Positions 6,339-14,071 of a stretch of DNA of 18,295 bases are shown here, piece by piece. The number at the start of each line of letters is the position of its first letter. Positions within the stretch are counted from its first letter, which is position 1. Position numbers and translations under genes: made by a program. Source of the stretch: Mesoaciditoga sp964503355 (lineage in GTDB: Bacteria > Thermotogota > Thermotogae > Mesoaciditogales > Mesoaciditogaceae); NCBI GenBank assembly GCA_964503355.1, contig CAZCZS010000032.1, forward strand, positions 1-18,295. Direction: 5' to 3'. The notes beneath the pieces were generated by a model, which saw nothing but the letters and a program-made list of their open reading frames with translations, made no database searches and was not told where the DNA came from.

Positions 6339-7554
6339 GGGTTACCACCTTCCCATTTATCTTGACGAACACTCCTTCTTCACCTTCGTATTCGAAGAAA
6401 CGCCTCACGTAATATTCATCCAAACCCTCGCCAATCCCGTTTTTCACTTTCTCGATTAACACCGTTTTCTCCACATTTTCGGTCTTTTCCAAAAAGCGCC
6501 TTCTTAACCTCTCATCCAACTCTTTTAGCCTTCTTACTCTTTCCTTTTTCACTTGATTATCGATCTGTCCTCGCATAGACGCGGCCATAGTGTGAGGGCG
6601 AGGAGAAAAAGGAAAGGCGTGAATCCTAGATACTTGCAGCTCTTGCAACAGTTTGTAAGTCCGTTCGAATTCACTTTCCGTTTCTTGCGGAAAACCCGCT
6701 ATGACATCAACGGAAAAGGCGAAGAGATCATCACCCTTTCTCAACGTTTCAACACATCTTCTCACATCATCGCGAGAGTAAGGTCTTTTCATTCTTTTCA
6801 AGACTTCATCACAACCGCTTTGCAAAGAAAGATGCGCGTGTTTGCACAATTTTGGTTCATTGAAAAGTTCCGCGAGTTTCAACAGATTTATCGGATCTAT
6901 AGAACCTATTCTTATTCTGAAATCTCCTCTTATCTTTATCAAAGAAGCTATGAGATCGTACAGCTCATTTTGTCCATCGTTGTAAAGGGCTATGTTTATA
7001 CCGGTTATAACAAGTTCTTTAACGCCGTTTTCTATCATGTTGGTCGCTTCTTCAACGACCATATCCAACGGTTTTGAACGAATTCGGGTTCCTCTGAATT
7101 GTGGTATCGCACAATACGCGCATCCCCAGTTACAACCGTTTTCAACGCTTAAAAAAGCCCTTGTATGATTCGGTATGCCGATTATGGAATAATCAAGTTC
7201 ATCTTTCAAGTGGTAAGAGTTGTCTACCAAGTACCCTTCTTTGTCTATGAGTTTTGCTATCTTAACCTTTTCCCCGTTACCTATAACCAAATCAAAACCT
7301 TTCACTTCTCTTTTATCGTGAACGGCGCAACCGGTAAAGATCAATTTCGCTTTATCGTTGATCTTCTTAAAATGACGGGCCAATTGAAAAGATTTGCGAA
7401 CGGCTTCATTGGTAACCGCACAACTGTTGACTATTATAACGTCTGCTTTTTGTGGATCTGCGGCTTCGTGTCCAGCTCCTTTGAGTTCCAAATCCATCTT
7501 CGCACTTTCGTATTGGTTGAATTTACACCCCAAAGTATGAATGTGATATCTCAC
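6322..7554 (-). CDS. mtaB: tRNA t6A37 methylthiotransferase MtaB
   Basis: A 410-residue radical-SAM methylthiotransferase, predicted to convert N6-threonylcarbamoyladenosine at tRNA position 37 to its 2-methylthio form. The N-terminal MTTase domain carries three cluster cysteines (C10, C45, C76); the radical-SAM domain carries GCNWGCAYCAIPQFRG with C141, C145 and C148; a C-terminal TRAM-like region follows. The cysteine context TLGCKFNQYES and the sequence VNSCAVTNEA are those of the MtaB branch, rather than MiaB or RimO (RimO is a separate gene in this window). It begins with GTG overlapping the CBS-gene stop as GTGA. Confidence 0.92.
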   Translation of the reverse strand: MRYHIHTLGCKFNQYESAKMDLELKGAGHEAADPQKADVIIVNSCAVTNEAVRKSFQLARHFKKINDKAKLIFTGCAVHDKREVKGFDLVIGNGEKVKIAKLIDKEGYLVDNSYHLKDELDYSIIGIPNHTRAFLSVENGCNWGCAYCAIPQFRGTRIRSKPLDMVVEEATNMIENGVKELVITGINIALYNDGQNELYDLIASLIKIRGDFRIRIGSIDPINLLKLAELFNEPKLCKHAHLSLQSGCDEVLKRMKRPYSRDDVRRCVETLRKGDDLFAFSVDVIAGFPQETESEFERTYKLLQELQVSRIHAFPFSPRPHTMAASMRGQIDNQVKKERVRRLKELDERLRRRFLEKTENVEKTVLIEKVKNGIGEGLDEYYVRRFFEYEGEEGVFVKINGKVVTHEGVR

Positions 7555-7988
7555 GAAAGAAGAGCCTCCAAGATCAAAGAACGCGTCACTATTCCAGCGA
7601 GGTGTCCTTCTTCGTCTACCACCGGAAGAAATCTGTAACCGTGTTTCAACACCAACGTTGCCGCGCTCAAAAGCGTGTCCGTCGTTTTCAAAACGTTAAC
7701 GTCCTTTCGCATATATTCCGAAATGGGTTTATCTTTTATCTCTTCAAGACGATTTTTCGTTATGTTGGTATCCGGAATGAAAGAAGTGGAATGAAGCATT
7801 TCCATGTAAGAAGGCACTATTTCATGGATGACGTCTCTTTCGGTCATTATACCTATAACGCGCATTTCTTCATCCACGACGGGCAAACCACTCCGGAATT
7901 GACGCACGCATGCGTGAATGAATTCCTCAACGGTTTCATCGGCGAAAACGGCCGTAACATCTCTTTCCATGAAGTCCTCGACTTTCAC
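7551..7988 (-). CDS. Two-CBS-domain protein
   Basis: A 145-residue protein consisting of little more than a pair of CBS domains, at about 1-60 (starting VEDFMERDVTAVFADETVEEF) and 70-145 (ISEMRKDV-like start, then PVVDEEGHLAGIVTRSLIL). CBS pairs bind adenosine nucleotides and usually sense energy or ligand state for a partner protein. It has no fused effector domain, so its partner is unknown. It starts at GTG, overlapping the stop of the sugar kinase gene as GTGA, and its own stop overlaps mtaB, so it is firmly within the operon. Confidence 0.85.
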   Translation of the reverse strand: MKVEDFMERDVTAVFADETVEEFIHACVRQFRSGLPVVDEEMRVIGIMTERDVIHEIVPSYMEMLHSTSFIPDTNITKNRLEEIKDKPISEYMRKDVNVLKTTDTLLSAATLVLKHGYRFLPVVDEEGHLAGIVTRSLILEALLS

Positions 7989-8944
7989 TCGGAAACACGC
8001 TCCATCTCTATGAGATTCATCGCTTTTTCCATTCCTTCAATTCCTCCGATGTTCTTTTCTTCCGTTAATTCATCAGCCACGGCCGCTGCCATCGCGTACC
8101 GTGCACTTTCAAAGTAATCCTTTCCCGAAACGATACCGTAAATCAAACCGGCTATGTAAGCATCACCAGTTCCCATCAAATTGACGCTTTCTATTTCTCC
8201 TTTCATCTTGAAAAGGTAGATCCAATCCTTTGTCGCAACTATATCGTTTTTCATCTCAAAAGAGTACACGACCATTTTTATACCTTTTGAGATCAACTCT
8301 TTCGCGGATTGAACGTAGTCTTGCATGCTTTTGAGTTCCCTGTCAAGCACCTTTTTCGATCCTCTTATATCGGGTTTGACTATATCCGGTACACTTTCGA
8401 TAGCGTACTTTAAGGGTTCGCCGTGGGCGTTGACTATCGTCATGGCTCCGGCTTCTTTTGCCATCTTCACCATATCTTTGTATATGTCCAAAGGAATGCC
8501 TGCTGGAATTGTGCCACCTATCTCACATATCGTGGTATTTGAAAGCAGCGCTTTGTACTTCTTCATGAAAAGGTTGAAATGTCTCGCATCCACCATGGGA
8601 CCCGGAAGGTTTACGCTCGTAATGGTGTTTTTCTTTTTATCCACTATGGTGAAATTCTCTCTCGTTTCATCTTCAACGTATAAAAAACTTGTGGATATGC
8701 TATCGTTGCATTCTCTTCTCAATCGAACTTGAAGCATCCTTCCGGTTAATCCACCAAGAATGGCCAACGCAGTCGAACGAATACCGAGTTGTTCCAAATA
8801 CAACGACACGTTTATTCCCTTTCCTCCTGGTGACACTTTGGTTTTGGTGGAATCGAATATCCTGTGTATGGTCCCTATGTTGAAATCATCGATTTCTATC
8901 AGACGATCGAGGGCGGGGTTAAGGGTAACGGTTAAAATACTCAT
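7985..8944 (-). CDS. fruK: PfkB-family hexose kinase, 1-phosphofructokinase-like
   Basis: A 319-residue ribokinase-fold sugar kinase closest by eye to the 1-phosphofructokinase/tagatose-6-phosphate kinase group, which phosphorylates fructose 1-phosphate or tagatose 6-phosphate with ATP. The start LTVTLNPALD is typical of that group, signature 1 is SPGGKGINVSLYLEQLG (38-54), and the second signature reads NLMGTGDAYIAGLIYGI, with D261 as catalytic base. The GAGDS form is changed to GTGDA but keeps the Gly-x-Gly-Asp anion hole. No fructose PTS or other sugar transport gene lies nearby, so the exact substrate is open. It starts 1 base after the ABC-gene stop, with AAGGAGG upstream. Confidence 0.8.
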   Translation of the reverse strand: MSILTVTLNPALDRLIEIDDFNIGTIHRIFDSTKTKVSPGGKGINVSLYLEQLGIRSTALAILGGLTGRMLQVRLRRECNDSISTSFLYVEDETRENFTIVDKKKNTITSVNLPGPMVDARHFNLFMKKYKALLSNTTICEIGGTIPAGIPLDIYKDMVKMAKEAGAMTIVNAHGEPLKYAIESVPDIVKPDIRGSKKVLDRELKSMQDYVQSAKELISKGIKMVVYSFEMKNDIVATKDWIYLFKMKGEIESVNLMGTGDAYIAGLIYGIVSGKDYFESARYAMAAAVADELTEEKNIGGIEGMEKAMNLIEMERVSE

Positions 8945-8945
8945 C

Positions 8946-9665
8946 TCATTCCTCCTTGCTGAAGGTGAGCATCATCTCTTTTTTACTGCCGATAAAAGCG
9001 GCTTTTCCATTCTGTAAAACGACGACTTTATCCGCTATGGAAAGGAAGTTGGGCAACCTTCTTGTGGCTAATATGAGCGTGTACTTTTGCTTCAATGATA
9101 GCACAACTTTTTGTACTTTCAAAGCCGCATCATCATCTAAGTGATCAACTATACAATCCAAAGCCACCACTTCTGGTTCTCTCAAAAGAGCCACGAAAAG
9201 TAGAAAGAGCACCCTCTCATTTCCATGCAGTTCTCCAACACGCGTGTGGACCCCTTTTTTCAAAAGATCGAGGATCTCCAATTCCTTTAAAAGTTTTATC
9301 ATGTTGTCATGATAGAGATCCACGTTGTTACCCTTAACCAATTTTATTATTTGATTTACAGTCAAAGGGGAAAGACTTTCTATAAAAGAAGTGTCTATGT
9401 AGGCTATTTTCTTTCTCAACTTTTTCCGGTCGAGCTCGACCACATTTTTACCTTTGAAAAAAATGTAGCCTTCGCTCTTAATGGATTCAAAAAGTTCTTC
9501 GTTCAAATGAACCACGCTTCTCAACAGGGCAGATTTTCCAGAATCCCTTGGTCCATATATCAACACGACGTTACCTTTTTCCACTTTCAGAGAAAAATCT
9601 TCGATGAACTTTTTTTCTCCGATTTTCAAGGAAAAATTCTTAAACTCCAGCAAGGGGGTTGTCAT
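8946..9665 (-). CDS. Degenerate ABC-type ATPase domain protein
   Basis: A 239-residue stand-alone ABC ATPase fold. The Walker A loop is kept (GPRDSGKS, 38-45) and the Walker B aspartate is D170 (VVALD). Other functional positions deviate: the catalytic glutamate after Walker B is C171, the proline after it is Ile, the signature LSGGQ reads LHGNE (146-150), the Q-loop glutamine is replaced (IAYIDTS, about 88-94), and the H-switch histidine is R202 (LATRR). ATP may bind, but normal hydrolysis looks unlikely. No permease or substrate-binding gene is near; it lies between a 50-codon small ORF and the fruK-like kinase. It is a full-length open frame with a good ribosome binding context, so it looks maintained rather than decaying. 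Confidence 0.8.
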   Translation of the reverse strand: MTTPLLEFKNFSLKIGEKKFIEDFSLKVEKGNVVLIYGPRDSGKSALLRSVVHLNEELFESIKSEGYIFFKGKNVVELDRKKLRKKIAYIDTSFIESLSPLTVNQIIKLVKGNNVDLYHDNMIKLLKELEILDLLKKGVHTRVGELHGNERVLFLLFVALLREPEVVALDCIVDHLDDDAALKVQKVVLSLKQKYTLILATRRLPNFLSIADKVVVLQNGKAAFIGSKKEMMLTFSKEE

Positions 9666-9671
9666 GAAAGT

Positions 9672-9824
9672 TCACTTCTCAAGATTTATTTGATTTCCAT
9701 AACCTTCCAACGAACGACGTACAAGTTCTTTATTCGCCTCTTTTTTGTTTATCTTCATCATCTTAAGAAGTTCAAATTGAGATATCACCCTTGGATTGTC
9801 CACTACCCTCTTAAACTTGTCCAT
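9672..9824 (-). CDS. Small ORF, 50 residues, unknown
   Basis: I do not recognise this product. An ATG at 9824 preceded by GGAAGGTG opens a 50-codon frame ending in TGA at 9672, 6 bases before the ABC ATPase start. The product begins MDKFKRVVDNPRVISQFELL and ends GNQINLEK. It is basic (about 12 Lys/Arg), has no cysteine, no membrane segment, and an apparently helical middle (FELLKMMKINKKEANKELVRRSLEG) that could resemble a short helix-turn-helix, but that is speculation. It fills most of the only sizeable gap within the operon (9666-9916). Confidence 0.55.
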   Translation of the reverse strand: MDKFKRVVDNPRVISQFELLKMMKINKKEANKELVRRSLEGYGNQINLEK

Positions 9825-9916
9825 CCAAGCACCTTCCCTTCGGCGTTTATTTCAATACAAGTATACAGAGAAGGTTTTTCTTTAGTTTATACTGGCTTTG
9901 AAGAGTTCATTAAGAT
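9825..9916 (-). other. Short gap, possible internal promoter
   Basis: This AT-rich 92-bp gap separates the glpP-like gene from the small ORF. On the minus strand it contains a possible -10, TATAAA, with TTAATG 16 bases upstream, and another AT-rich candidate, TATACT. Neither is strong. No terminator hairpin is visible after the glpP-like stop, so the upstream transcript probably reads through. Confidence 0.3.
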
Positions 9917-10462
9917 TCAATTATGATACTCTCTCCAAACCTTTTTTATCTCTCCACCAATGGAAACCGCATCCACACCACTTTTAAAGAGCAACCTAAC
10001 CTCCTCGGCAGAGGAGATCAAACCGGCGGCTATTATGAAAATATTCGGATTTACACTCTTAAAGGTGTCAACTAGTTTTGGAAGAACGGCGGCCGGCAAA
10101 ACTTCTATTCTTTTAACATGTTTGAGGTGGTGTAAACCATTTCTTATCGCGTGAGAATCCAACGCGAAAAATCTCAAAATCACCGGGATACCAACTTTTT
10201 CGCACTCTTTAACCAATGAAAGTTTGGTGGTTATCACTCCATCTGCACCGACATCTTTTAAAAAACTCACACCGGTTTTATTTTTTTCCAATCCTTCCAC
10301 AAAATCTATATCCACCCAAACTTCTTTCGATTTGAAAAGGCGCACACGATCTCGAACGTTCGAGATCGTCGCGCCTAACAAAAAGACGGTTTCGCATTCT
10401 TGCGGAATATCTTCGAGATACGTATCCTGCCACACGGCGGCTATTATCTCTTTATTCTTCAT
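9917..10462 (-). CDS. glpP: GlpP-type glycerol-3-phosphate responsive antiterminator
   Basis: A 181-residue TIM-barrel-like protein of the GlpP family, RNA-binding antiterminators that respond to glycerol 3-phosphate in Bacillus. Family landmarks are ETVFLLGATISN, VDIDFVEGL followed by GADGVITTK, RFFALDSHAI, EVLPAAVLPK, IIAAGLISSAEEV and the closing SIGGEIKKVW. The usual VHxD histidine position holds a different residue here (WVDID). It lies far from any glp catabolic gene in the window; pgsA, whose enzyme uses glycerol 3-phosphate, is in the same run. Its ATG overlaps the rny stop (ATGA). The family assignment is good, but the RNA target is unknown. Confidence 0.85.
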   Translation of the reverse strand: MKNKEIIAAVWQDTYLEDIPQECETVFLLGATISNVRDRVRLFKSKEVWVDIDFVEGLEKNKTGVSFLKDVGADGVITTKLSLVKECEKVGIPVILRFFALDSHAIRNGLHHLKHVKRIEVLPAAVLPKLVDTFKSVNPNIFIIAAGLISSAEEVRLLFKSGVDAVSIGGEIKKVWREYHN

Positions 10463-12003
10463 TTCGCATACTCTATGCTTCTTTTTTCTCTTATGACCAC
10501 AACTTTCAGTTGACCCGGGTATTCCATCGTCTTTTCTATTTCTCTTGCTATATCAAAAGACATCTTGTCTGCAAGTTCATCGTCCACTTTATCCGGTTCC
10601 ACTATAACCCTTATTTCACGTCCGGCTTGGATTGCGTAAGCTTTTGTGACGTATTTGTGGCTCATGGCTATCTCTTCCAACTTTTGAAGTCTCTTCATGT
10701 ATATATCCAAACTCTCTCGACGCGCACCAGGCCTCGCGGCGCTTATAGCGTCAGCAGCGGCAACCAAAACGGCTTCCGGACTCGCGAAAGGCACTTCCTC
10801 ATGATGAGCCTGAATCATGTTAACGACTATCTCCTTTTCATGGTAACGTCTCGCGAGCTCACCGCCTATTATGGCGTGTGTTCCTTGAACTTCATGATCC
10901 ACCGCTTTGCCGATATCGTGTAAAAGTGCACCGCGTTTGACTCTTTCCACATCTAATCCGAGCTCTTCAGCCATCATGGCCGCTATTTGCGCGACTTCTA
11001 TCGAATGATGAAGCACATTTTGACCAAAGCTCGTACGAAATTTCAATCTACCAAGCAATTTTAACAATTCGGGATGCATGCTTGAGATACCAACTTTCAG
11101 AATGGCGTTTTTTCCTTCGTCACGTACCAATTTCTCTATTTCTTTCTTTGATTTTTCGTACATTTCCTCTATCATGGCTGGATGGATTCTTCCGTCGGCT
11201 ATCAATTTTTCCAAAGTCAAACGCGCTATTTCCCTTCTCAAAGGGTTAAACGAAGAAAGGACAACGGTTTCCGGTGTGTCATCTATTATGAGATCAACGC
11301 CGGTGAGATTTTCAAAGGCGCGTATGTTCCTTCCTTCCCTTCCGATGATCCTTCCCTTCATATCATCGTTTGGCAGCTCAACGGAAGAAACGGCCACTTC
11401 GTTTATATAGCCGCTGGCGTAGCGTTGTATAGCCGTCGCCATAACCCATTTTGCGTTTTCTTCGGCTTCTTCTTCGTACTTTTCCTTTATTTGAGTGTAC
11501 ATCTTCGCCAAGGTTTTTTCCATTTCATCTTCTGTGGTCTTCAACACTATTTCTCTTGCTTCGCTTGGGCTCAGTCCGGATATCTCGTGCAATTTCTCTT
11601 TTTCTCTTTTTAAAGTTTCCTCGATCTCTTCTTCCTTTCTTGAAAGAAGCTCTTTCATCTCTTCCAATTTCTCCTCTTTTTTGGCGAAATTCTCTTCCTT
11701 CTTGTTAAAGGCTTCCTCACGTTTGTTCAGTCTTTCTTCGAATTGCCTGAGCTCATTTCGTTGTTTTTGCATCTCCCTGTTGAAATCGCTTCTCATGGAA
11801 GAAATTTCTTGTTTCGCTTCCAAGATCATCTCTTTCTTTATCTTTTGAGCGTTCTGCTCGGCGTTCTTAAGTATATCATTGGCACTTTCTTTAGCTCTTT
11901 TTTGTTCCTTTAGTTCCTTTGTCTTCCCGAGGTGATAACCCAATATCACTGCCAGGATGACTATCGGAACGAATATCAAAATGAGCATCATTTCCTGATT
12001 CAT
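10459..12003 (-). CDS. rny: Ribonuclease Y
   Basis: A 514-residue membrane-anchored endoribonuclease that starts mRNA decay in many bacteria. In order: a single N-terminal membrane segment (about 5-23), a long charged coiled coil (about 30-145), a KH domain with GRIIGREGRNIR (218-229), an HD domain with LLHDIGKA (H362, D363) and HHSIEVA upstream, and a C-terminal region ending at EKRSIEYAK. Length matches the family (about 510-520). I choose the ATG at 12003 because GGAGGTG lies 5 bases upstream; the frame is open to 12063 but those residues come from within recX and would precede the membrane anchor with a non-family extension. The first 113 bases overlap the end of recX in another frame. 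Confidence 0.95.
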   Translation of the reverse strand: MNQEMMLILIFVPIVILAVILGYHLGKTKELKEQKRAKESANDILKNAEQNAQKIKKEMILEAKQEISSMRSDFNREMQKQRNELRQFEERLNKREEAFNKKEENFAKKEEKLEEMKELLSRKEEEIEETLKREKEKLHEISGLSPSEAREIVLKTTEDEMEKTLAKMYTQIKEKYEEEAEENAKWVMATAIQRYASGYINEVAVSSVELPNDDMKGRIIGREGRNIRAFENLTGVDLIIDDTPETVVLSSFNPLRREIARLTLEKLIADGRIHPAMIEEMYEKSKKEIEKLVRDEGKNAILKVGISSMHPELLKLLGRLKFRTSFGQNVLHHSIEVAQIAAMMAEELGLDVERVKRGALLHDIGKAVDHEVQGTHAIIGGELARRYHEKEIVVNMIQAHHEEVPFASPEAVLVAAADAISAARPGARRESLDIYMKRLQKLEEIAMSHKYVTKAYAIQAGREIRVIVEPDKVDDELADKMSFDIAREIEKTMEYPGQLKVVVIREKRSIEYAK

Positions 12004-12472
12004 CTTCACACCTCCATTCATCGTAGATCGCAAGCAAGGTTTTATGCACCATCTGCGAATCAAAACCTCTTCTTATCAGCATTTCGGAAATCTCTTTTTG
12101 GCTTTTGAAACGATGACCTCTCACAAAACGATAAAAGATCTCCTTGAGATCCGCTTCTTCGTAAATCTCCCTCACGGCTTCCTCAATGACGGAATCTTCA
12201 ACTCCAAACATTTTCAATTTGTATCTCACGTATCTTGGACCCTTGATATGAAATTCAAGTTGATCTGACACGAAAAAATGCGCAAATCTTCTATCATCGA
12301 TCAATTTGGAGTTCTCAAGTTCGCGAATTACCTTTTCTATCGTTTGAGACGAATAACCTTTCTTTCTTAACCTTTCCTTGAGCTCTTCTTTCGAACGAAG
12401 TCTTACCTTTAAAAGCCTTAGAGCGTAATTCCGCGCTCGTACAAAATCAGGATTCTTCTGCTTGCTTTCCAT
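11891..12472 (-). CDS. recX: RecX, RecA regulator, with extended C-terminus
   Basis: RecX binds in the groove of RecA filaments and modulates recombination. The frame encodes 193 residues. The three-helix repeats typical of the family are visible: SKEELKERLRKKGYSSQTIEKVI (about 27-50) with LIDDRRFAHFFV, then GPRYVRYKLKMFGV..VIEEAV, then SQKEISEMLIRRGFDSQMVHKTL (to about 150). Family members generally stop near here. The remaining 37-40 residues are polar (SHPGSDIGLSPREDKGTKG) and lie within the first 113 bases of rny, in a different frame. The ATG lies within the last 26 bases of recA, so the two are translationally coupled. The extension may be real or reflect a lost stop. Confidence 0.88.
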   Translation of the reverse strand: MESKQKNPDFVRARNYALRLLKVRLRSKEELKERLRKKGYSSQTIEKVIRELENSKLIDDRRFAHFFVSDQLEFHIKGPRYVRYKLKMFGVEDSVIEEAVREIYEEADLKEIFYRFVRGHRFKSQKEISEMLIRRGFDSQMVHKTLLAIYDEWRCEDESGNDAHFDIRSDSHPGSDIGLSPREDKGTKGTKKS

Positions 12473-13520
12473 TTTCTTCTTTTTTCTCTTCGCCTTCCTC
12501 TTTCAAAAGGCCATGAGCTTTACGAATTCTTTTTTCTATCTCTTTCGCAAGTTCGGGATTTTCATGAAGATATTGGACGGCTTTACTTTTTCCTTGGCCT
12601 AAACTTATCTCTTCTCCGTCTTCTTGAATGTAGCTTAGCCACGATCCACGTTTCGATATCAACTCATCGTTTATTCCCAACTCTATCAGTTCGTTTTCCC
12701 TCACTATGCCCTTACCGTAAATTATGTCGAATTTTGCCTCTCTGAAGGGGGGAGCCACCTTGTTTTTCACGACTTTGACTTGGGTTTCGTTTCCTATTAT
12801 CTTGTCTCCTTCTTTTATGGGGGTCCTTCTCCTTATATCTAATCTTATGGTAGCGTAAAATTTCAACGCGTTTCCACCGGTGGTCGTTTCCGGATTTCCA
12901 AACATAACACCTATCTTCATTCTTATTTGGTTTGTGAATATCACCGTTGTTTTCGATTTGCTCACACTCGCCGTCAATTTTCTCAAAGCTTGCGACATGA
13001 GCCTTGCCTGAAGTCCCATTTGTGCATCTCCCATAGCTCCTTCTATCTCCGCTCTGGGAACCAAAGCGGCCACGGAATCGATAACCACCATATCGACGGC
13101 GTTAGATCTCACAAGCGTATCTACTATTTCCAGCGCCTGTTCACCACTATCTGGTTGAGATATAAGCATGTGATTCACATCGACTCCAAGATTCTTGGCG
13201 TAAACTATATCCAGAGCGTGCTCCGCATCGATAAACGCGACGACTCCGCCCAATTTCTGCGCTTCGGCCAACGCGTGCAACGTAAGGGTGGTTTTACCGC
13301 TGGATTCGGGGCCGTATATCTCTATCACCCTTCCTCTCGGATATCCTCCAACTCCCAAGGCTATATCCAAGGCTAAAGAACCAGAAGGTATCACTTCCAC
13401 GTTTTTCACAACTTGATCTTCGCCGAGGATCATTATGGATCCTTTGCCAAAATCCCTTTCAATTTGTTTTATAGCGCTTTCCAGCGCTTTTTCTTTATTT
13501 GCACTTTTTTCCTCTTTCAT
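12447..13520 (-). CDS. recA: Recombinase A
   Basis: A 357-residue RecA, the ATP-dependent strand-exchange protein that also triggers the SOS response. It has the Walker A GPESSGKTT (70-78), the FIDAEHALD segment, Walker B VVIDSVAAL, the L1/L2 DNA-binding loops (EIEGAMGDAQMGLQARLMSQALRK and NPETTTGGNALKFYA) and an acidic Glu-rich C-terminal tail typical of bacterial RecA. Its ATG overlaps the thpR stop (ATGA) with GGGAGG upstream inside thpR. No SOS box is evident because the gene has no own leader: expression must come from an upstream promoter or one inside coding sequence, which is unusual for recA in general. Confidence 0.98.
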   Translation of the reverse strand: MKEEKSANKEKALESAIKQIERDFGKGSIMILGEDQVVKNVEVIPSGSLALDIALGVGGYPRGRVIEIYGPESSGKTTLTLHALAEAQKLGGVVAFIDAEHALDIVYAKNLGVDVNHMLISQPDSGEQALEIVDTLVRSNAVDMVVIDSVAALVPRAEIEGAMGDAQMGLQARLMSQALRKLTASVSKSKTTVIFTNQIRMKIGVMFGNPETTTGGNALKFYATIRLDIRRRTPIKEGDKIIGNETQVKVVKNKVAPPFREAKFDIIYGKGIVRENELIELGINDELISKRGSWLSYIQEDGEEISLGQGKSKAVQYLHENPELAKEIEKRIRKAHGLLKEEGEEKKEENGKQAEES

Positions 13521-14071
13521 CTTTTCAAACCTCCCAGCTCACTTCGATGAACGAGCGTGTACACGGCACCTTTAGGTGTTAACTTAGAAGAAAGCAGCTC
13601 AACCGTGTCGCACTCGAATTTCACCGGCTTGAATTCGATGTCAAAGATCTTCTCACGCCACTTTTTCGGAACCCCTTTTATTCTACCCGCAGTGACGTGA
13701 GGGGTAAAACGCTCATCGAACTCGAAACCTACGGATTTCAAAGAAACGTTCAAATTCGTGTACAGTTTTTGAATTTCTTTGTCCTTCTCACATCCTATCC
13801 ATACAACTCTTGGAAGACCGTGTGGTGGAAAAACACCTATCTTGTTTATTTCCAACGAAAAAGGCGCAAAATTTTTCACCACGTCATCCATCAACGTGGA
13901 AATCTTCTTTGCTTTCTGAGAAGAAATTTCCCCAAAGAAAAAGAGCGTCATATGAATGTTGGAAGCAACAGGCCAACTTCCGTAAAAACCTTCTTTTTTC
14001 AGTTTTTCTTGGATTTTCGATATCTCTTGGGAAACTTCAAATGGGGTTTTTATCGCCATGAAAGTTCTCAT
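13517..14071 (-). CDS. thpR: RNA 2',3'-cyclic phosphodiesterase
   Basis: A 184-residue member of the 2H phosphoesterase superfamily (ThpR/LigT), which opens 2',3'-cyclic phosphate ends of RNA. Both catalytic HxT motifs are present: H40-M-T42 (IHMTLFFFGE) and H125-V-T127 (PHVTAGR). The sequence between them shows LEINKIGVFPPHGLPRVVWIG, typical of the family. The frame is open upstream to 14248, but that part comes from reading pgsA in another frame; I choose the ATG at 14071, which overlaps the pgsA stop as ATGA, has GGAGG about 9-10 bases upstream and gives the family's MRxFxAI start. Confidence 0.92.
   Translation of the reverse strand: MRTFMAIKTPFEVSQEISKIQEKLKKEGFYGSWPVASNIHMTLFFFGEISSQKAKKISTLMDDVVKNFAPFSLEINKIGVFPPHGLPRVVWIGCEKDKEIQKLYTNLNVSLKSVGFEFDERFTPHVTAGRIKGVPKKWREKIFDIEFKPVKFECDTVELLSSKLTPKGAVYTLVHRSELGGLKR

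Noticed and set aside
9917..10462. Dihydropteroate- or indole-glycerol-phosphate-synthase-like TIM barrel enzyme
   Set aside because: The barrel-like feel is real, but the FFALDS, EVLP and AAGLI segments match the GlpP antiterminator family better, and the usual enzyme motifs are missing.
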